Shown here one piece after another: positions 38,801-47,360 of a stretch of DNA of 64,000 nucleotides. The notes under the pieces were generated by a model that made no database searches, had not been told where the DNA came from, and saw nothing but the letters and a program-made list of their open reading frames with translations. The position numbers and the translations under genes were made by a program. The stretch comes from Stichopus chloronotus (lineage: Eukaryota > Echinodermata > Holothuroidea > Aspidochirotida > Stichopodidae). Each line of letters opens with the position of its first letter. The stretch's first letter is position 1. Location: the NCBI GenBank assembly GCA_021234535.1, contig CM037843.1:25885911-25949910 (forward strand), written 5' to 3'.

Positions 38801-40944
38801 ATTAGAGCACTGTTGACCTCAAATGACCTCGGACCTCTGCCAAAAACAATAGGGTTCTTGTACTCAATGTGGTACACCTACATACAAAATATCAGATCTA
38901 TTCAAACTTCTCTCCTTTAGATGTTATGTTTACAAACTAAGCACATCAAATACACACACAGTCACATGATTACAAATGTTACAATTATCATCAAAACCAA
39001 AGATGGACAGAAAAAACCAACTTCAAATTCACAACACAATCTATGATGGCCTTTCCAGGCTGTTCCTCCCAAATAAATTCTGAGTATGTGAACATTCGGT
39101 AAGCAAGTTGATTACCCTAGTATGATCTGTACCTCCTCTGACACTCCATTCTGCATACAGTATTTGGGTATCAGAGTCTGAATTTGAGTGCAGAGGAAAT
39201 GGCCATTCTATGTAATAGACAGTGCTTAAAATTGTGTCTGGATTATCGCACACAAAGTACACAAAAAAGGGTGCGAGAGCTTTTACCTGATACTGTACGT
39301 ACTGTAAGGGAGTAGAGAGACTTCTATGAATTAAACAGACTTTCTCTAGCTTCTCTCCTCCCTCTTTACTCCATAGAGCCCACTCATGTCACAGTCCTTC
39401 AGTGATCTAGTCAAGTTTGAAATGTTTCTTGGGAACAGTATGTCCATACAAAGTACGCAAATAGCCAGCAAAACGTGGTACCAGGTAGCTGCTTCTTGGT
39501 CCAAGAGGCAGCTCACTAGTAGAACAGTTCACATCACCCCTATTCTGCCCTCCCAAAATGGCTCCCTGGCCCTTCCAAACATGATCATTCTGAAAGTGTG
39601 GTTACATAGGAATTATATTCTGTTGACTGCCACTTGTTTAATATTTTGGTGCACAAAAATGAACACAAGCTAATATCAAACTCACGGGCTGTCATACCAT
39701 CAGTTCAATATTAAATGTAAAACAAGGTTCACCCATTCAACTGGATGAGCTGTTTAAAGTTACAGTCTTCTAAAAGACAACATACCTGTACCCAGGTTTT
39801 GGTTTCATTTGGATATGCACTTCCTTTAAATATTTTGAGAAAGTTAGCAACAGAAGCCACAAGGGACAAAATATTCCATGTCTACATGTTGATACAAGAG
39901 ATAGAGTTACATGAAATAATATTAGAAAGTGTAAAGAAACAAATCCTTCCTTGGTTTTCCATAGTCATCAAAGTTCACATAGTTTTCATAGCACTGACCC
40001 CATCCCCTTCCACCTCCCTCACCTGAGTTTTCAAACTTTTAAGGTACAGGCCCTTTTAAACTAAATGCAATACCATGTGATACTTCATGATAAAAAGTTG
40101 CAACAACGTTATCACTTAGATCTTTTCACACTGAGTGTAATATGATGCGATACAACATAGCGTAACATGACAAAATGCTTCAATCTCTTACTCTTTACTG
40201 TTTATTGTGAGGACATTTCTTCTGGCAACCAATCCTTGCCCTCCATAAAATCACATGACTAACATGTTGCAACAGCAATACCTTGTAATAAAAAAGTAGC
40301 CTGTAGTGTGAGAGCAGACAAGACATTTCTGTTGTATTGTGACACATCATATGTTTCATCGTGCCTGGTGGGAAAGGGCCTTCGAGGATGATACAAATTT
40401 GTGAAAATGTTCCCACAACTTTTTGCAAAATTTGCAGTTTCTTTCCTAAAAAGTTACTTATCTACCTCTCAGTGAAGTCTCCGTGGGGAAAATTGCCTAA
40501 AGCTTCTGATATTCTCACACAAAAACTTTTGGTTATTTTTGGAAACTTCCAACTCGTGTCTCTAAAACCAAGTATGCTTCAAAAAATCTCTTAATCATTT
40601 TTCTTCCAAAAAACAAGCTTAGGTCAAAACTTTACTGTACCTTGGTCTAATGTAAGACATGGCAATATGTAAGATTCAACAATATCAATAATGATATGCA
40701 TTTTTGCAAGTGGTACTTTCCTTTTTTTCTTACATTCTGATTGTCCTTCTTCAAACATCAAACACCCCTCCCCTCCCTAAGGGCTCACTGACAGTCAATG
40801 AGCTGTGCAACCGCCTGTCTACCAAAGTGCACTGTAAGACATACCTTGTGATATTCTCCCGACATGACATGAGACCTGAACTTGGCGGCAGACGGATGCT
40901 CCAACCGGCAGCCAGACTCAGACATCAAAACATCTGCAGAGTGG
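11671..40944 (-). CDS. WDR26: WDR26, CTLH/GID ubiquitin ligase scaffold (eleven exons, N-terminus missing)
   Basis: Exons in transcript order: 40944-40845, 33107-33051, 30962-30826, 22012-21915, 20099-19934, 19536-19398, 17478-17338, 16494-16375, 13994-13849, 12478-12270, 11840-11671. All junctions have AG/GT sites and consistent phase, giving about 494 residues to the stop. Order of domains: end of LisH ([13 protein letters not shown]), CTLH region ([27 protein letters not shown]), linker ([12 protein letters not shown]), then WD40 blades ending in [13 protein letters not shown]. The match to human WDR26 runs throughout. In the family WDR26 is a scaffold and substrate-recruiting subunit of the CTLH E3 ligase and also binds Gbeta-gamma. 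The start codon and most of LisH were not found up to 64000. Introns reach 8.8 kb and carry many transposon remnants. Confidence 0.96.
12270..12478 (-). CDS. WDR26: WDR26 exon, fifth and sixth WD40 blades
   Basis: Acceptor CCTTTTTCAG, donor TGAAG|GTAAAT. It contains [51 protein letters not shown] and FVASGSE. These blocks are close to invariant in WDR26 proteins and alone identify the gene. Confidence 0.96.
13184..13572. repeat. Dispersed TGACCT-type repeat, copy A, with terminal hairpin
   Basis: It contains TTGACCTCCACC, AACAATAGGGCACACC, TGACTTTCATC and GACTTTCC blocks and ends with GGTTCCTTTGC-loop-GCAAGGAACC at about 13547-13571. It shares the order of these blocks with the locus at 55722-56072. 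The left part (13184-13265) is a small CTCCTGCTTGACCTC duplication. Two minor ORFs here are shadows. Confidence 0.75.
13849..13994 (-). CDS. WDR26: WDR26 exon, fourth WD40 blade
   Basis: Acceptor GTGTTGACAG, donor AACTT|GTAAGT. It reads [19 protein letters not shown], then [20 protein letters not shown], matching human DLDGNLLDSWEGVRVQ and ASDTHQRIRGYNFED. Confidence 0.94.
15931..16230 (+). mobile_element. Non-LTR retrotransposon ORF2 fragment, internally deleted
   Basis: 15949-16134 encodes [17 protein letters not shown], then LLTWIQNWL and RKQRVVLNG. This is the reverse-transcriptase palm stretch around the first catalytic aspartate (FLDFxxAFD) in CR1/RTE/Jockey-like LINEs. At about 16176-16225 the reading [12 protein letters not shown] resembles the extreme C-terminus of such ORF2 proteins, so the middle and end of RT are missing. 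Frame breaks lie between the parts. It sits inside a WDR26 intron in the opposite orientation. Confidence 0.82.
16375..16494 (-). CDS. WDR26: WDR26 exon, third WD40 blade
   Basis: Acceptor TCCTTGTTAG, donor CATTGT|GTAAGT. Forty codons in phase 0 read [19 protein letters not shown], then [16 protein letters not shown], matching human GELRTKMSQSHEDSLTSV and RFVTGGQRGQFYQC. Confidence 0.94.
16575..16930. repeat. Dispersed repeat, partner of 26955-27260
   Basis: Shared landmarks in the same order are AGGCTA, TTTTGCTTTGC, CCATGTACA, TGACAATGAAGT, TTTCAGAA and GTCCAGACAT. Copies are strongly diverged. No coding capacity is seen. The class is unknown. Confidence 0.6.
17338..17478 (-). CDS. WDR26: WDR26 exon, second WD40 blade
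   Basis: Acceptor TTGATGTAG, donor GTAGAG|GTAAAT. Forty-seven codons in phase 0 include [18 protein letters not shown], then [30 protein letters not shown] matches human ACGPDDCSELW. Confidence 0.94.
17556..18116. mobile_element. 561-bp MITE with long inverted repeats and TTAA duplication
   Basis: The left end AGGGATGGTCTAGCCAC and the right end, read in reverse, AAGGATGGTCTAGCTAC continue pairing for about 100 bases (GATATGTTGAAGA, GTGAAACTTC and similar blocks on both sides). Perfect TTAA copies flank it at 17552-17555 and 18117-18120. It has no transposase. Long foldback ends with TTAA suggest mobilisation by a piggyBac-like enzyme, but the ends lack the usual CCC start. Confidence 0.82.
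18301..18345. repeat. Pyrimidine-rich low-complexity tract
   Basis: It is a C/T-only run with a poly(C) core (about 18320-18329) followed by CTCCTCCTCC. It is simple sequence inside a WDR26 intron. Confidence 0.85.
19398..19536 (-). CDS. WDR26: WDR26 exon, first WD40 blade
   Basis: Acceptor ATATTTTCAG, donor AACAAG|GTAAGC. It reads [19 protein letters not shown], then [15 protein letters not shown] and TIIVWDVNK, a canonical WD repeat with D-H and W-D ends. Confidence 0.94.
19650..19730. repeat. Degenerate relative of the GATTTAAAT element at 49394-49548
   Basis: GTGATTTAAATTATGATTTAAA, an A-run, then AATCATAATTG and CAACGACTTGATT repeat the interior of the 49.4-kb MITE. The ends are eroded. 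Confidence 0.45.
19934..20099 (-). CDS. WDR26: WDR26 exon, [12 protein letters not shown] segment
   Basis: Acceptor TTGCATCACAG, donor AATAA|GTGAGT. It reads [17 protein letters not shown], then [13 protein letters not shown] and [10 protein letters not shown]. The [12 protein letters not shown] string is a WDR26 hallmark. The exon leaves two bases of a lysine codon. Confidence 0.94.
21915..22012 (-). CDS. WDR26: WDR26 exon, linker after CTLH
   Basis: Acceptor TGTCCTAG, donor CAAG|GTAAAG. The first A completes GGA with the preceding exon. It reads [16 protein letters not shown], then [15 protein letters not shown], aligned with human YLMCSHAEDLRAKAEW and SRSKLLDKLQ. Confidence 0.92.
24719..24960 (-). 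pseudogene. Penelope-like GIY-YIG endonuclease fragment
   Basis: On the minus strand the reading [14 protein letters not shown] is followed, after an in-frame TGA, by [19 protein letters not shown] and NCNKC. YIGETxxHLxTxIREH with the trailing H and C residues is the pattern of GIY-YIG domains at the C-terminus of Penelope-like retroelements. A frameshift lies just upstream at the GDLK junction. No RT domain was identified in the following 800 bases, so this is a dead fragment. The adjacent poly(T) run at 24680-24712 could be part of the insertion. Confidence 0.68.
26955..27260. repeat. Dispersed repeat, partner of 16575-16930
   Basis: It carries the same ordered landmarks as the 16.6-kb copy (AGGCTA, TTTTGCTTTGC, CCATGTACA, TGACAATGAAGT, TCAGAATC, GTCCAGACAT). 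It ends near CACCACTTGCGG. Confidence 0.6.
27752..27914 (+). mobile_element. tRNA-derived SINE
   Basis: It starts near ACTGTGGCGGTGTGG, has an A-box-like segment and CGCTTCGCAACCAGGAGG, then a B-box-like GGGGTTGACTCCC, followed by an unrelated body and an A-rich tail (GTGAAAAAAAAAGAAAG). The order A box, anticodon-like region, B box, tail is that of a tRNA-related SINE. It overlaps a minus-strand ORF (27701-28012) that is therefore not a gene. Confidence 0.7.
29195..29352. mobile_element. Truncated copy of the 50726-51093 MITE
   Basis: GAGGCTCACTGAGTTG, TGTGAAATT, TCAGGTTTCCTTCACATAC, GGATCCCAA and GGAACATTAATGAGAGAGTAA match, on the opposite strand, the right half of the element at 50.7-51.1 kb. 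The left terminus of that element is not seen here. Confidence 0.72.
30630..30780. repeat. Degenerate GATGGATG tetranucleotide-type repeat
   Basis: GATAGGTGGATGGATATGG, ATGGATGGATAG, TAGATACATAAATTGATAC and TTGATGGATCGATGG units occur in sequence. It is an old simple repeat next to a WDR26 exon. Confidence 0.7.
30826..30962 (-). CDS. WDR26: WDR26 exon, CTLH core
   Basis: Acceptor CTTTACAG, donor AGTGG|GTGAGT. It reads [19 protein letters not shown], then [17 protein letters not shown] and [10 protein letters not shown], nearly identical to human WDR26. This is the CTLH region used for assembly with RANBP9 and other CTLH subunits. Confidence 0.95.
31860..31991 (-). CDS. Candidate first exon of a small membrane protein nested in WDR26
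   Basis: An ATG at 31991 opens 44 codons that end at a consensus donor (AGAATG|GTAAGTGAC). The reading has a strong hydrophobic segment ([17 protein letters not shown], then SLLAYLF) followed by HHKELVDGS, like a signal anchor. It is phase 0, compatible with the microexon at 11432. There is no similarity I recognise, and no promoter evidence. It could be chance. Confidence 0.33.
32440..32872. repeat. Degenerate minisatellite, about 20-bp ATCAACAATCCT unit
   Basis: Variants of ATTATCAACAATCCTCT recur through the block: TATCGACAACCATCTGAAT, TATCAACACTTCTCTAAAT, TATTGACAATCCTC, TATCAACAATCTTCTGAAT, GATCAACAACCCTCTAAAT and others. Units are close to 20-22 bp with indels. It lies in the intron between the first two visible WDR26 exons. 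Confidence 0.78.
33051..33107 (-). CDS. WDR26: WDR26 exon, CTLH helix
   Basis: Acceptor CCGTCACAG, donor CTACTG|GTATGT; 19 codons in phase 0 read [19 protein letters not shown]. It fits the human segment AENDLNELKPLVHSPHAIV and joins directly to KMKFLLL in the next exon. A longer frame on the same strand (32989-33174) is a shadow. Confidence 0.92.
35371..35390. repeat. (CT)n microsatellite
   Basis: About ten uninterrupted CT units, ending in CACATGAAC. Confidence 0.95.
35555..35715. repeat. Dispersed repeat family with TATACTTACCCCTTGCTT core, copy 1
   Basis: Landmarks are TTCACAAGTGACTATACTTA, CCCCTTGCTTACT, TTTGACCTAGCTC, TTCTGACACCG and GCCCTCTA. The same order is seen at 59228-59375 and in part at 36470-36545 and 56545-56700. 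It has no coding capacity and its class is unknown. Confidence 0.65.
36110..36300. repeat. TGACCT-type repeat, degenerate copy
   Basis: GCACACTACTTCAACTAC, ATAACAAATATCACATC, TTTACAAGGTTTTCACAATT, GATCTCAAATGAC, ACAATAAGGTTCTTAC and ATGTGGTGCAC match the order in 38724-38940. Confidence 0.6.
36470..36545. repeat. Partial copy of the TATACTTA family
   Basis: GTGGTGTGGGTACAG, GTGATTATACTTACTAT and CCCTCGTAGGGC match the 35.6-kb copy over a short stretch only. Confidence 0.5.
36640..38690 (-). mobile_element. GC-rich retroelement remnant with gag-like ORFs
   Basis: This block is clearly more GC-rich than its surroundings. On the minus strand it carries ORFs of 182 (37663-37115) and 130 (37061-36669) codons plus shorter overlapping ones up to 38336. 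The 182-codon ORF has a polar, serine/proline-rich start, a helical stretch ([12 protein letters not shown]) and an acidic run ([12 protein letters not shown]). The 130-codon ORF has [12 protein letters not shown] and [20 protein letters not shown]. This architecture suggests gag of an LTR or DIRS-type element. No RT, integrase or recombinase was recognised, and LTRs were not found, so the class is open. The AT-rich stretch 38345-38690 containing GGGCTCCGCCTCG on the minus strand may be its 5' end. Confidence 0.55.
38724..38940. repeat. TGACCT-type repeat, tandem copies with 145-bp period
   Basis: GTGGTACACCTACATA starts at 38724 and again at 38869. Between are ATATCACATCTGTCC, GATGTTTACA, CTCAAATGACCTC and AACAATAGGGTTCTTG. 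Same family as 59928-60445. Confidence 0.72.
40845..40944 (-). CDS. WDR26: WDR26 exon, end of LisH and start of CTLH
   Basis: The acceptor is TTTTTCAG and the donor is CACAAG|GTATGT. It begins with the last base of a codon (probably AAC) and ends in phase 0. It reads [18 protein letters not shown], then [11 protein letters not shown], matching human [18 protein letters not shown]. The preceding exon should end in a LisH sequence like RLIGQHL; I searched for it to the right edge without success. Confidence 0.93.
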
Positions 40945-43900
40945 CTGAAAAAGTTCAAAATACAGAAAGATTATTCCAGTACACAGTAGGATGCGATACT
41001 TCAGCAGTCCTCCTTCAGTTAAAAAAAAAAAATCCCTTCCTCAATTAAATTGTGAGCTTTCATTTCACCAACGTCCTGTTCCTGATGACATTGTAACATG
41101 GGCACTGCATCCAATGCATGGCTGGTTAAAAGAAACTATTCCCTATTATTTTACTTCTGGGTGACTAAGCACCCACCGCACAGCATTACAATTGATTACT
41201 ACAATAATATACAACTACACAATCACATTTGCCCTGTAACCATACAACATTCAGCACAATGCAACTGACATAATCTTTTACACACAAATAAGATGTTGTA
41301 AATATGAGTTGATTTGAACTGAACTCCTTTGATTATAATCTACAGAAACAAAGTGTATTGTTCAGCACAATGTGCACTCTGACAGGACACGCAGGCCAAC
41401 AGCGAAGTTGGAATGACCTGTGAAAGGGAAGAATTAGTTTGAAAAAATAAGGAAGTTATGAAAAGTAACATACGAAAATAAATCATTTTGATTATGGACG
41501 ATTGGTGGTGAAACCCACCTGAGACAAATCAAAACAAACAACAACCGCACAACAAAGTAATATCACTGACTCCACTGCCCATAATCACACCAACAGGTCG
41601 GAGGAAGTCCAATCTTTATCACGAGTTACATCCTGTTGCTTTAACTTAGTCTTCAGTACATATAATTGCTATGTGCTCTTCACAATTTAGATTGCATGTC
41701 CACAGACTGTACTCACTGTGGTAATTAATAATCAGTTTCCAAGTTTTATTAACCCATACCAACCAAGCAGACCAATGAAAAGATACAACTTATTAGATTT
41801 CTAATTATCCTATCAAAGCAAAAGAAATGTGTCTGTAGGTCATCCAGTGGAGTAACGGTAAAAACAACATGACAAAAAAATGTGTGCTGTCAATAATACA
41901 CAGTATCTGGACGTCAACTACAGCTGGCCAAGCAATGAGTAAAGTTTAAGTCCCTAAATTCAGGTTTTCACCAAGAACAGCAAACACCAGTCCATAGTCT
42001 GTAAATTGTACATCAGACCTTGTGAATTATTGATATTTTGAGACCCATGAAGTTTTATTTGATTTTTTTTGTCAGACAGACTTTGTCCTCTTTTTAACAC
42101 TGCTGCTACTTACAGTCAGTTACAAACAAGTGTTCCTCTTTAGTGTACTGTCTGGTTGGATTCCCGTGAGTATTTGATATATATATATGTCTATACCTGT
42201 GTGTTGACTTTGTGTATTGTACCCACTCCATTTTCTTTTCTTTTTAATTGCAAAGTGATCAGGTTATTGGTTAAAAATAGCTCACTGACTTTGGATGTAT
42301 ATTTATGAACAATGAACAGCCAAGTCTCCTGCAATTAAATATTGCAATCATATTGGAACACACAGAGGCATAGAGTGCATTTGTGGGAAGGCCGTAGACA
42401 GGTAGAGGCAGTGTTCATGGTTACCAGCTTTTCCTGGCATGGTAGTAGAATGTGCAACAATTGTTTGGAGACAGGCACTTAAGGAGCAAAGTAAATTTAG
42501 GAAATACACTATTTAAAAGAAGGCAAATTTACTAGGAAAAAGTAAACAAATTTAGAAATTCAGTGGGTGCGACTCCACAGGCCCAATTCAATGTGTCTTA
42601 AATCAGAAAAACTGTCCATGACACAGACCTTTTCATCTGTCCATATCACACACTGTAATGGTACAATCATTACTGTAGCCATTATTTGAAATAATACATG
42701 TATACATAGTGTACCCTGTGATCATATTGATCCTCCTGATATATGATAATTAGTTGGCAGAAAAGGAAACAGGTAAGTTCGTCACTCGTATATCCAAACC
42801 AGGTGAGTTTTGGGATATTTACTTTGCTCCTCACTAACCTGTCTCCACACAACTATTGCACAAAATGGCACAGTAACACATTGTACGAATCGGAGAGGCA
42901 ATAAGCCCCGACAGATGTTCCAATTAATTCCTGCAAATGGAGAAAAAAGCAGACGTTTTGTTAATAAGCAGCTGCGCATCACCATACCATACAGTGCAGC
43001 ATGCACATATGTAAGCAGGCTGTTTTCCCTCGAATGAAGGGTTTCAATAGGGAACGTGACCTCAAGAAGTGCAAAACCTCTATATCCAGAGGAAAGGCAC
43101 TGACAGCAACATTTTCCCACAAAGCAACAAGACACTGGAGAAATAGCTGTGTCAAAACATACAATTTTACTATGGCTAAATTTTAGCGACAAGCAGCAGA
43201 CATCTACTGTACTGTACAATGAAACCTTGATTCAGATTTATATTTTGCAGTTTCTAAGGCCAATGAATGAATTATTATAGAATTGGCTGGGTTGGCATGC
43301 CATAGTATGGACGGTGGAATTCCTGTCATGTTAAAATAACAGTGTTGTTAAGCACTTCTGGAATCTTCAAGATCAACCATACAGGTAGCCTCGGCTGGTA
43401 GAAACAGCCAGAAGTGATTCCACAAAATGCTGCTATTTACAGTACGTACTCATCATTATCTCACGGACACTGGACTTTATCAAAATATTCTGGTACAATC
43501 AATTGGTACAGATATTGGGCTTTTATGCAGTGGGTAAAACTATCATGAATTCAGACCTACAACAGAATCAACACCTGTCAAATCCTTTCTATTGCTAACA
43601 TCTTGTTCTATTGTATCTCATGATAACTGTGTTTTTTTTTTCCATGCTGGTCTATACCTCATCTGAAGCCAAACCATCTCCCACGGTACTTCACTGTCTA
43701 TCTCTGACTCTACAATGGCCTAAGTGAAATGCCCTTCAACAGAGATGATTGCACATCAAACATTGTGCTTCTTTGGTCTTTTGAAAATCTTTCAGTTCTC
43801 TCTGAGCACCATGGGCTATGAATACTACCAAGTTCAAGCCAGAAGTTCAGAGCTGTTATCAGAGCTCTGCTGCCAGGTAACGAACTAATTGAGGTACTAA

Positions 43901-46900
43901 CATTTACCATTATGTCTATGCCAAAATTAATCTCATGATCAGTTTAATCTCAAGAGGTCATTCTCTACATTGTTCATTTGAAGGAAAGTGTCCGAATGAG
44001 AAATTACATTTAGCTGCTACACAATACATTTGAATGCTGTTACATGACTGACGAGATTAATTACTTCACTGCTGTTTTTGCATAATTTTTTTTCCTTGTG
44101 CATATAGCACAGCTGCTAAGATTTCAAAGTAAGTGAATGGGTACTGTACATGTGCCAGTGTTGAATTATTTGTGTTTTCCAAGATCTGGTGTCTCTTTTG
44201 TTTGTTATCTGAGGGGCTTAGATACATTTGCCATCAGACTAGCTGAGGCAAGCAAACAGATAGCTACAGTACCTGCTGAGATGTACTGTAGGAAAGAATA
44301 CAACAAAGGAAGTGCTTGATTTTCTGGCTTTACTGTAAAGTAAGAAGCTAAACATCTTCGATAAAATGTCTTGAGGACGTCCACCAGATGTGTCCTTCTG
44401 GATTTTTTGGCTCTCAAGACAGCAATGTCCACGATGCAAGAGATAGACGTACTGAGATATTATGACTTGATCTCCACCTTACAACATCCGAAAGTGGCAA
44501 ATCACCACAAAGTGACAGATCTAGATATGTTTACAGTCTGATCAAGAAGCAAAGATCTAACAAGCAAAAGCACGCAAGAAAAGTTTGTAATACTTACGAC
44601 TGATTTCTGCTACAGGCTGCATTCAAGGTTTAGTATGAAATGTGATAACGAGGTTAAAGTGAACAAAGGTGAAGACCTCCAATAAGAATCTATCATGGAT
44701 GACTTCAAGTACAGTTGAGCTAAATATTAACAGCATTTAGCACAACAATCATCTCTTGTGCAGAACGAGAACTTGATTCAAGACAAACACCAAGAAGATG
44801 AGTCATTTTTTTTTTTTTTTCAAATTAAATGGCAAATCAGTACATCTGGTACAAATTGAGTAGGGCAGAATATAGCATGAATGCCATTGATGCATAATCC
44901 TTGTTATTCTTGGTGTTTCAAAATCAAATTGGAAAATACAAGGAAAATAACTGCAGCAGCATCTTCAGCTCTAGAGGGCGGTGTTAAAGGTAATACTGCA
45001 CCAGTACTCTTGGCATGGAAGATGGGGATTTCATTTGTTGAGTTGAGTCAGGTGTGTGAGGAGAGAAGTAAACTGGGTAATTTTAAGTGCCAAAAGTACC
45101 AAGCAGTTGCAAGATGAAGTAAAGTTTATAGATACAAGTAAGGCTAGAGTGAAAAATTAACTGGAGACAGGTAAGTACTCAGTGAAGACTTACAGGCACT
45201 TTGCAGTGCAATGAAGATGAGACAGCTAATCCAGTGGCAAATTACTACCTTAAATCCCTGCACTAAATTACTCATGAGCTGTTCTTACTAAATCTACCGG
45301 AATTATACATATATGGTTAATTAAGGTGGAGTTGTAATGATGGGCCATGTACAGCAAGTGAGGAACAAAAAAGTTTTGGCTTTTTCCTAACTAGTGGGAA
45401 CCACCTGTCCATGATAGCATCATGGTCTGTCACAAATGTAACCATTGCTTCTATACGTAATATCATGTGACCTGCTATGCTAAGTCATGGTGTCTGTCAC
45501 ATCATAAAATAATAAAGCTCAGCACATTTATGCCATGTGCATAAATTTTTAAGTATGATATTTATCTTCACAAGTACTTATTTTTAGACAATACCAGTGA
45601 AGGAGCCTTTTTCCCTTCTTTTTTTTTTTTTTGTTTCACAGAGCAGATGGACATGTCTAGCTAGATAGTACCTTCCAGGATTTAATACTTGATGGACAAC
45701 AAAAACATTTGAAAAGAAAAGGATATTTAGACACATGTAAACAGTAGAACAATTGAAGCGTGGATGTAATCAGATTTATATCTCCATTAGTCCATCTTCT
45801 TGCTCATTCGGTCGTATGTTGATTGCAGCAGATTAGATTTGGGGGAGATTCGGGAGGAATTAGTTAACAGGAAGTGTAACAAGAGAAACAAATGCTGCAT
45901 TAGCCTACAGATACAGGTATGGGCACATCATACACAACACAAAAAAGTACTGTATGCAGTACTGGCATGTGTTTAGGGTAACCTGTGAAGATACTTCATA
46001 ATTGTGATGAACAAGGATGGGATAAGTGAGGGGGAGAGAGGGAAAAGAGATGCTCAACCACTGTCTTGAGACAAACTAAGGTTCACTAAAATAATTTTTT
46101 GTTATGAAGCTAAATGAAAAATTTGAGTTTGGATCAGAGCATCACTCAAACAGGCCACAAACAAAAGGCACACTATGATACTTGTTTACATGGCCTCCCA
46201 CATGGGAACAACAAAGAACATTGATTTTACCAAATTACACCGCTTTTCCTAATGACAGCTGTGAAGCTGTATTAATATCTATCAGTGACCTCAGAAATTT
46301 TGGAGTGTTTGTTGCTAGTAGTTTGTATGTGGCCTATGCCTATGGGCTATTGAAAAACATTGCTGTTGAATATGATTTAGTGTGCTTTAGGACATACCAC
46401 AACCTCTGGAGGAATGAATCCCCTGTTCCATAAACAAGAATGTACAGAAAGGCCTATAGATGCTCAATTTCGGTGGTCAAAAGCCATGAACCTAGATGAA
46501 ATATTGTTCGAAGCACAAATGGAAACTTCTGAGCACAATGACTCATATTCTAAAATCAATTAATATTGCTACTTAATTGAACCAGGTCTTGGTTAAAGTA
46601 AAGGCATCAGTTTAGCTCGACATTTGAATTCTGCTGAAGACACATCTTCGGAGTTTGTTGCATGGTTCTTGAGCAGTGAAGAGCTTAAATGCTTAATATT
46701 TCAACATTAGAAATCAGCAATGTCAGTAGCATCTACTGACCAAACCGTTACGATGGGTATTATTCTCATTGTGGAGTAGACATTTTCAGATGTGGGTATC
46801 TTATACTTACCTGCTACCTTCACAGTATGCTGAGGTTTTTCAAAATTCAACGTATATGCATTGACCATGTAAAAAGTTACCAAAATGTTCCACGGTTTGC

Positions 46901-47330
46901 CTGCTGCACAAGCAAATATGATTTATCTCTTAGTATCTAGGATCTAGAGAAACAGGATATAACGATTTTGATGTTTCGACCCCTGCTGACCTTTGACCTG
47001 TTTGAAATGAGAAGAGTTGATTACTCATTGCACTAATTTTAACAGGAAAATATTTAGTAAAATTTCAAGTTTTCACATCTTTGAACTGAACTCAAATGAC
47101 AGAAATTGTTAATCCAACATGTGGATGCATGGTGACAAGTATCAGATTTGCCGTAATCGCCTGTAAAGCTCCGAACCCAAGCCGACAAACTACACAGTCT
47201 TACCTTTGCTGACTTGTAGTGATTTTTCAATGTTTTAACATGTTAAGAAATTCACATAATATTACAATGATCTACTGTGCAAACATGGTCTGAGCTTCTC
47301 ATGATGCTCATACCACTAGCTAGATATACT

Positions 47331-47360
47331 GTAACACACACACACATACATACACCCACA
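47331..47360. repeat. (CA)n-type microsatellite
   Basis: An ACACACACACACACATACATACACCCACAC-type stretch. Confidence 0.9.

Larger units (their letters stand above)
33108..40844. other. WDR26 intron (7.7 kb) with retroelement block and repeats
   Basis: Exon phases on both sides join, so no visible exon is missing. It contains the CT microsatellite, the 150-bp dispersed family, TGACCT-type repeats and the GC-rich retroelement block. The stretch 33240-33360 is unusually CpG-rich for the window but shows no gene. Confidence 0.7.
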
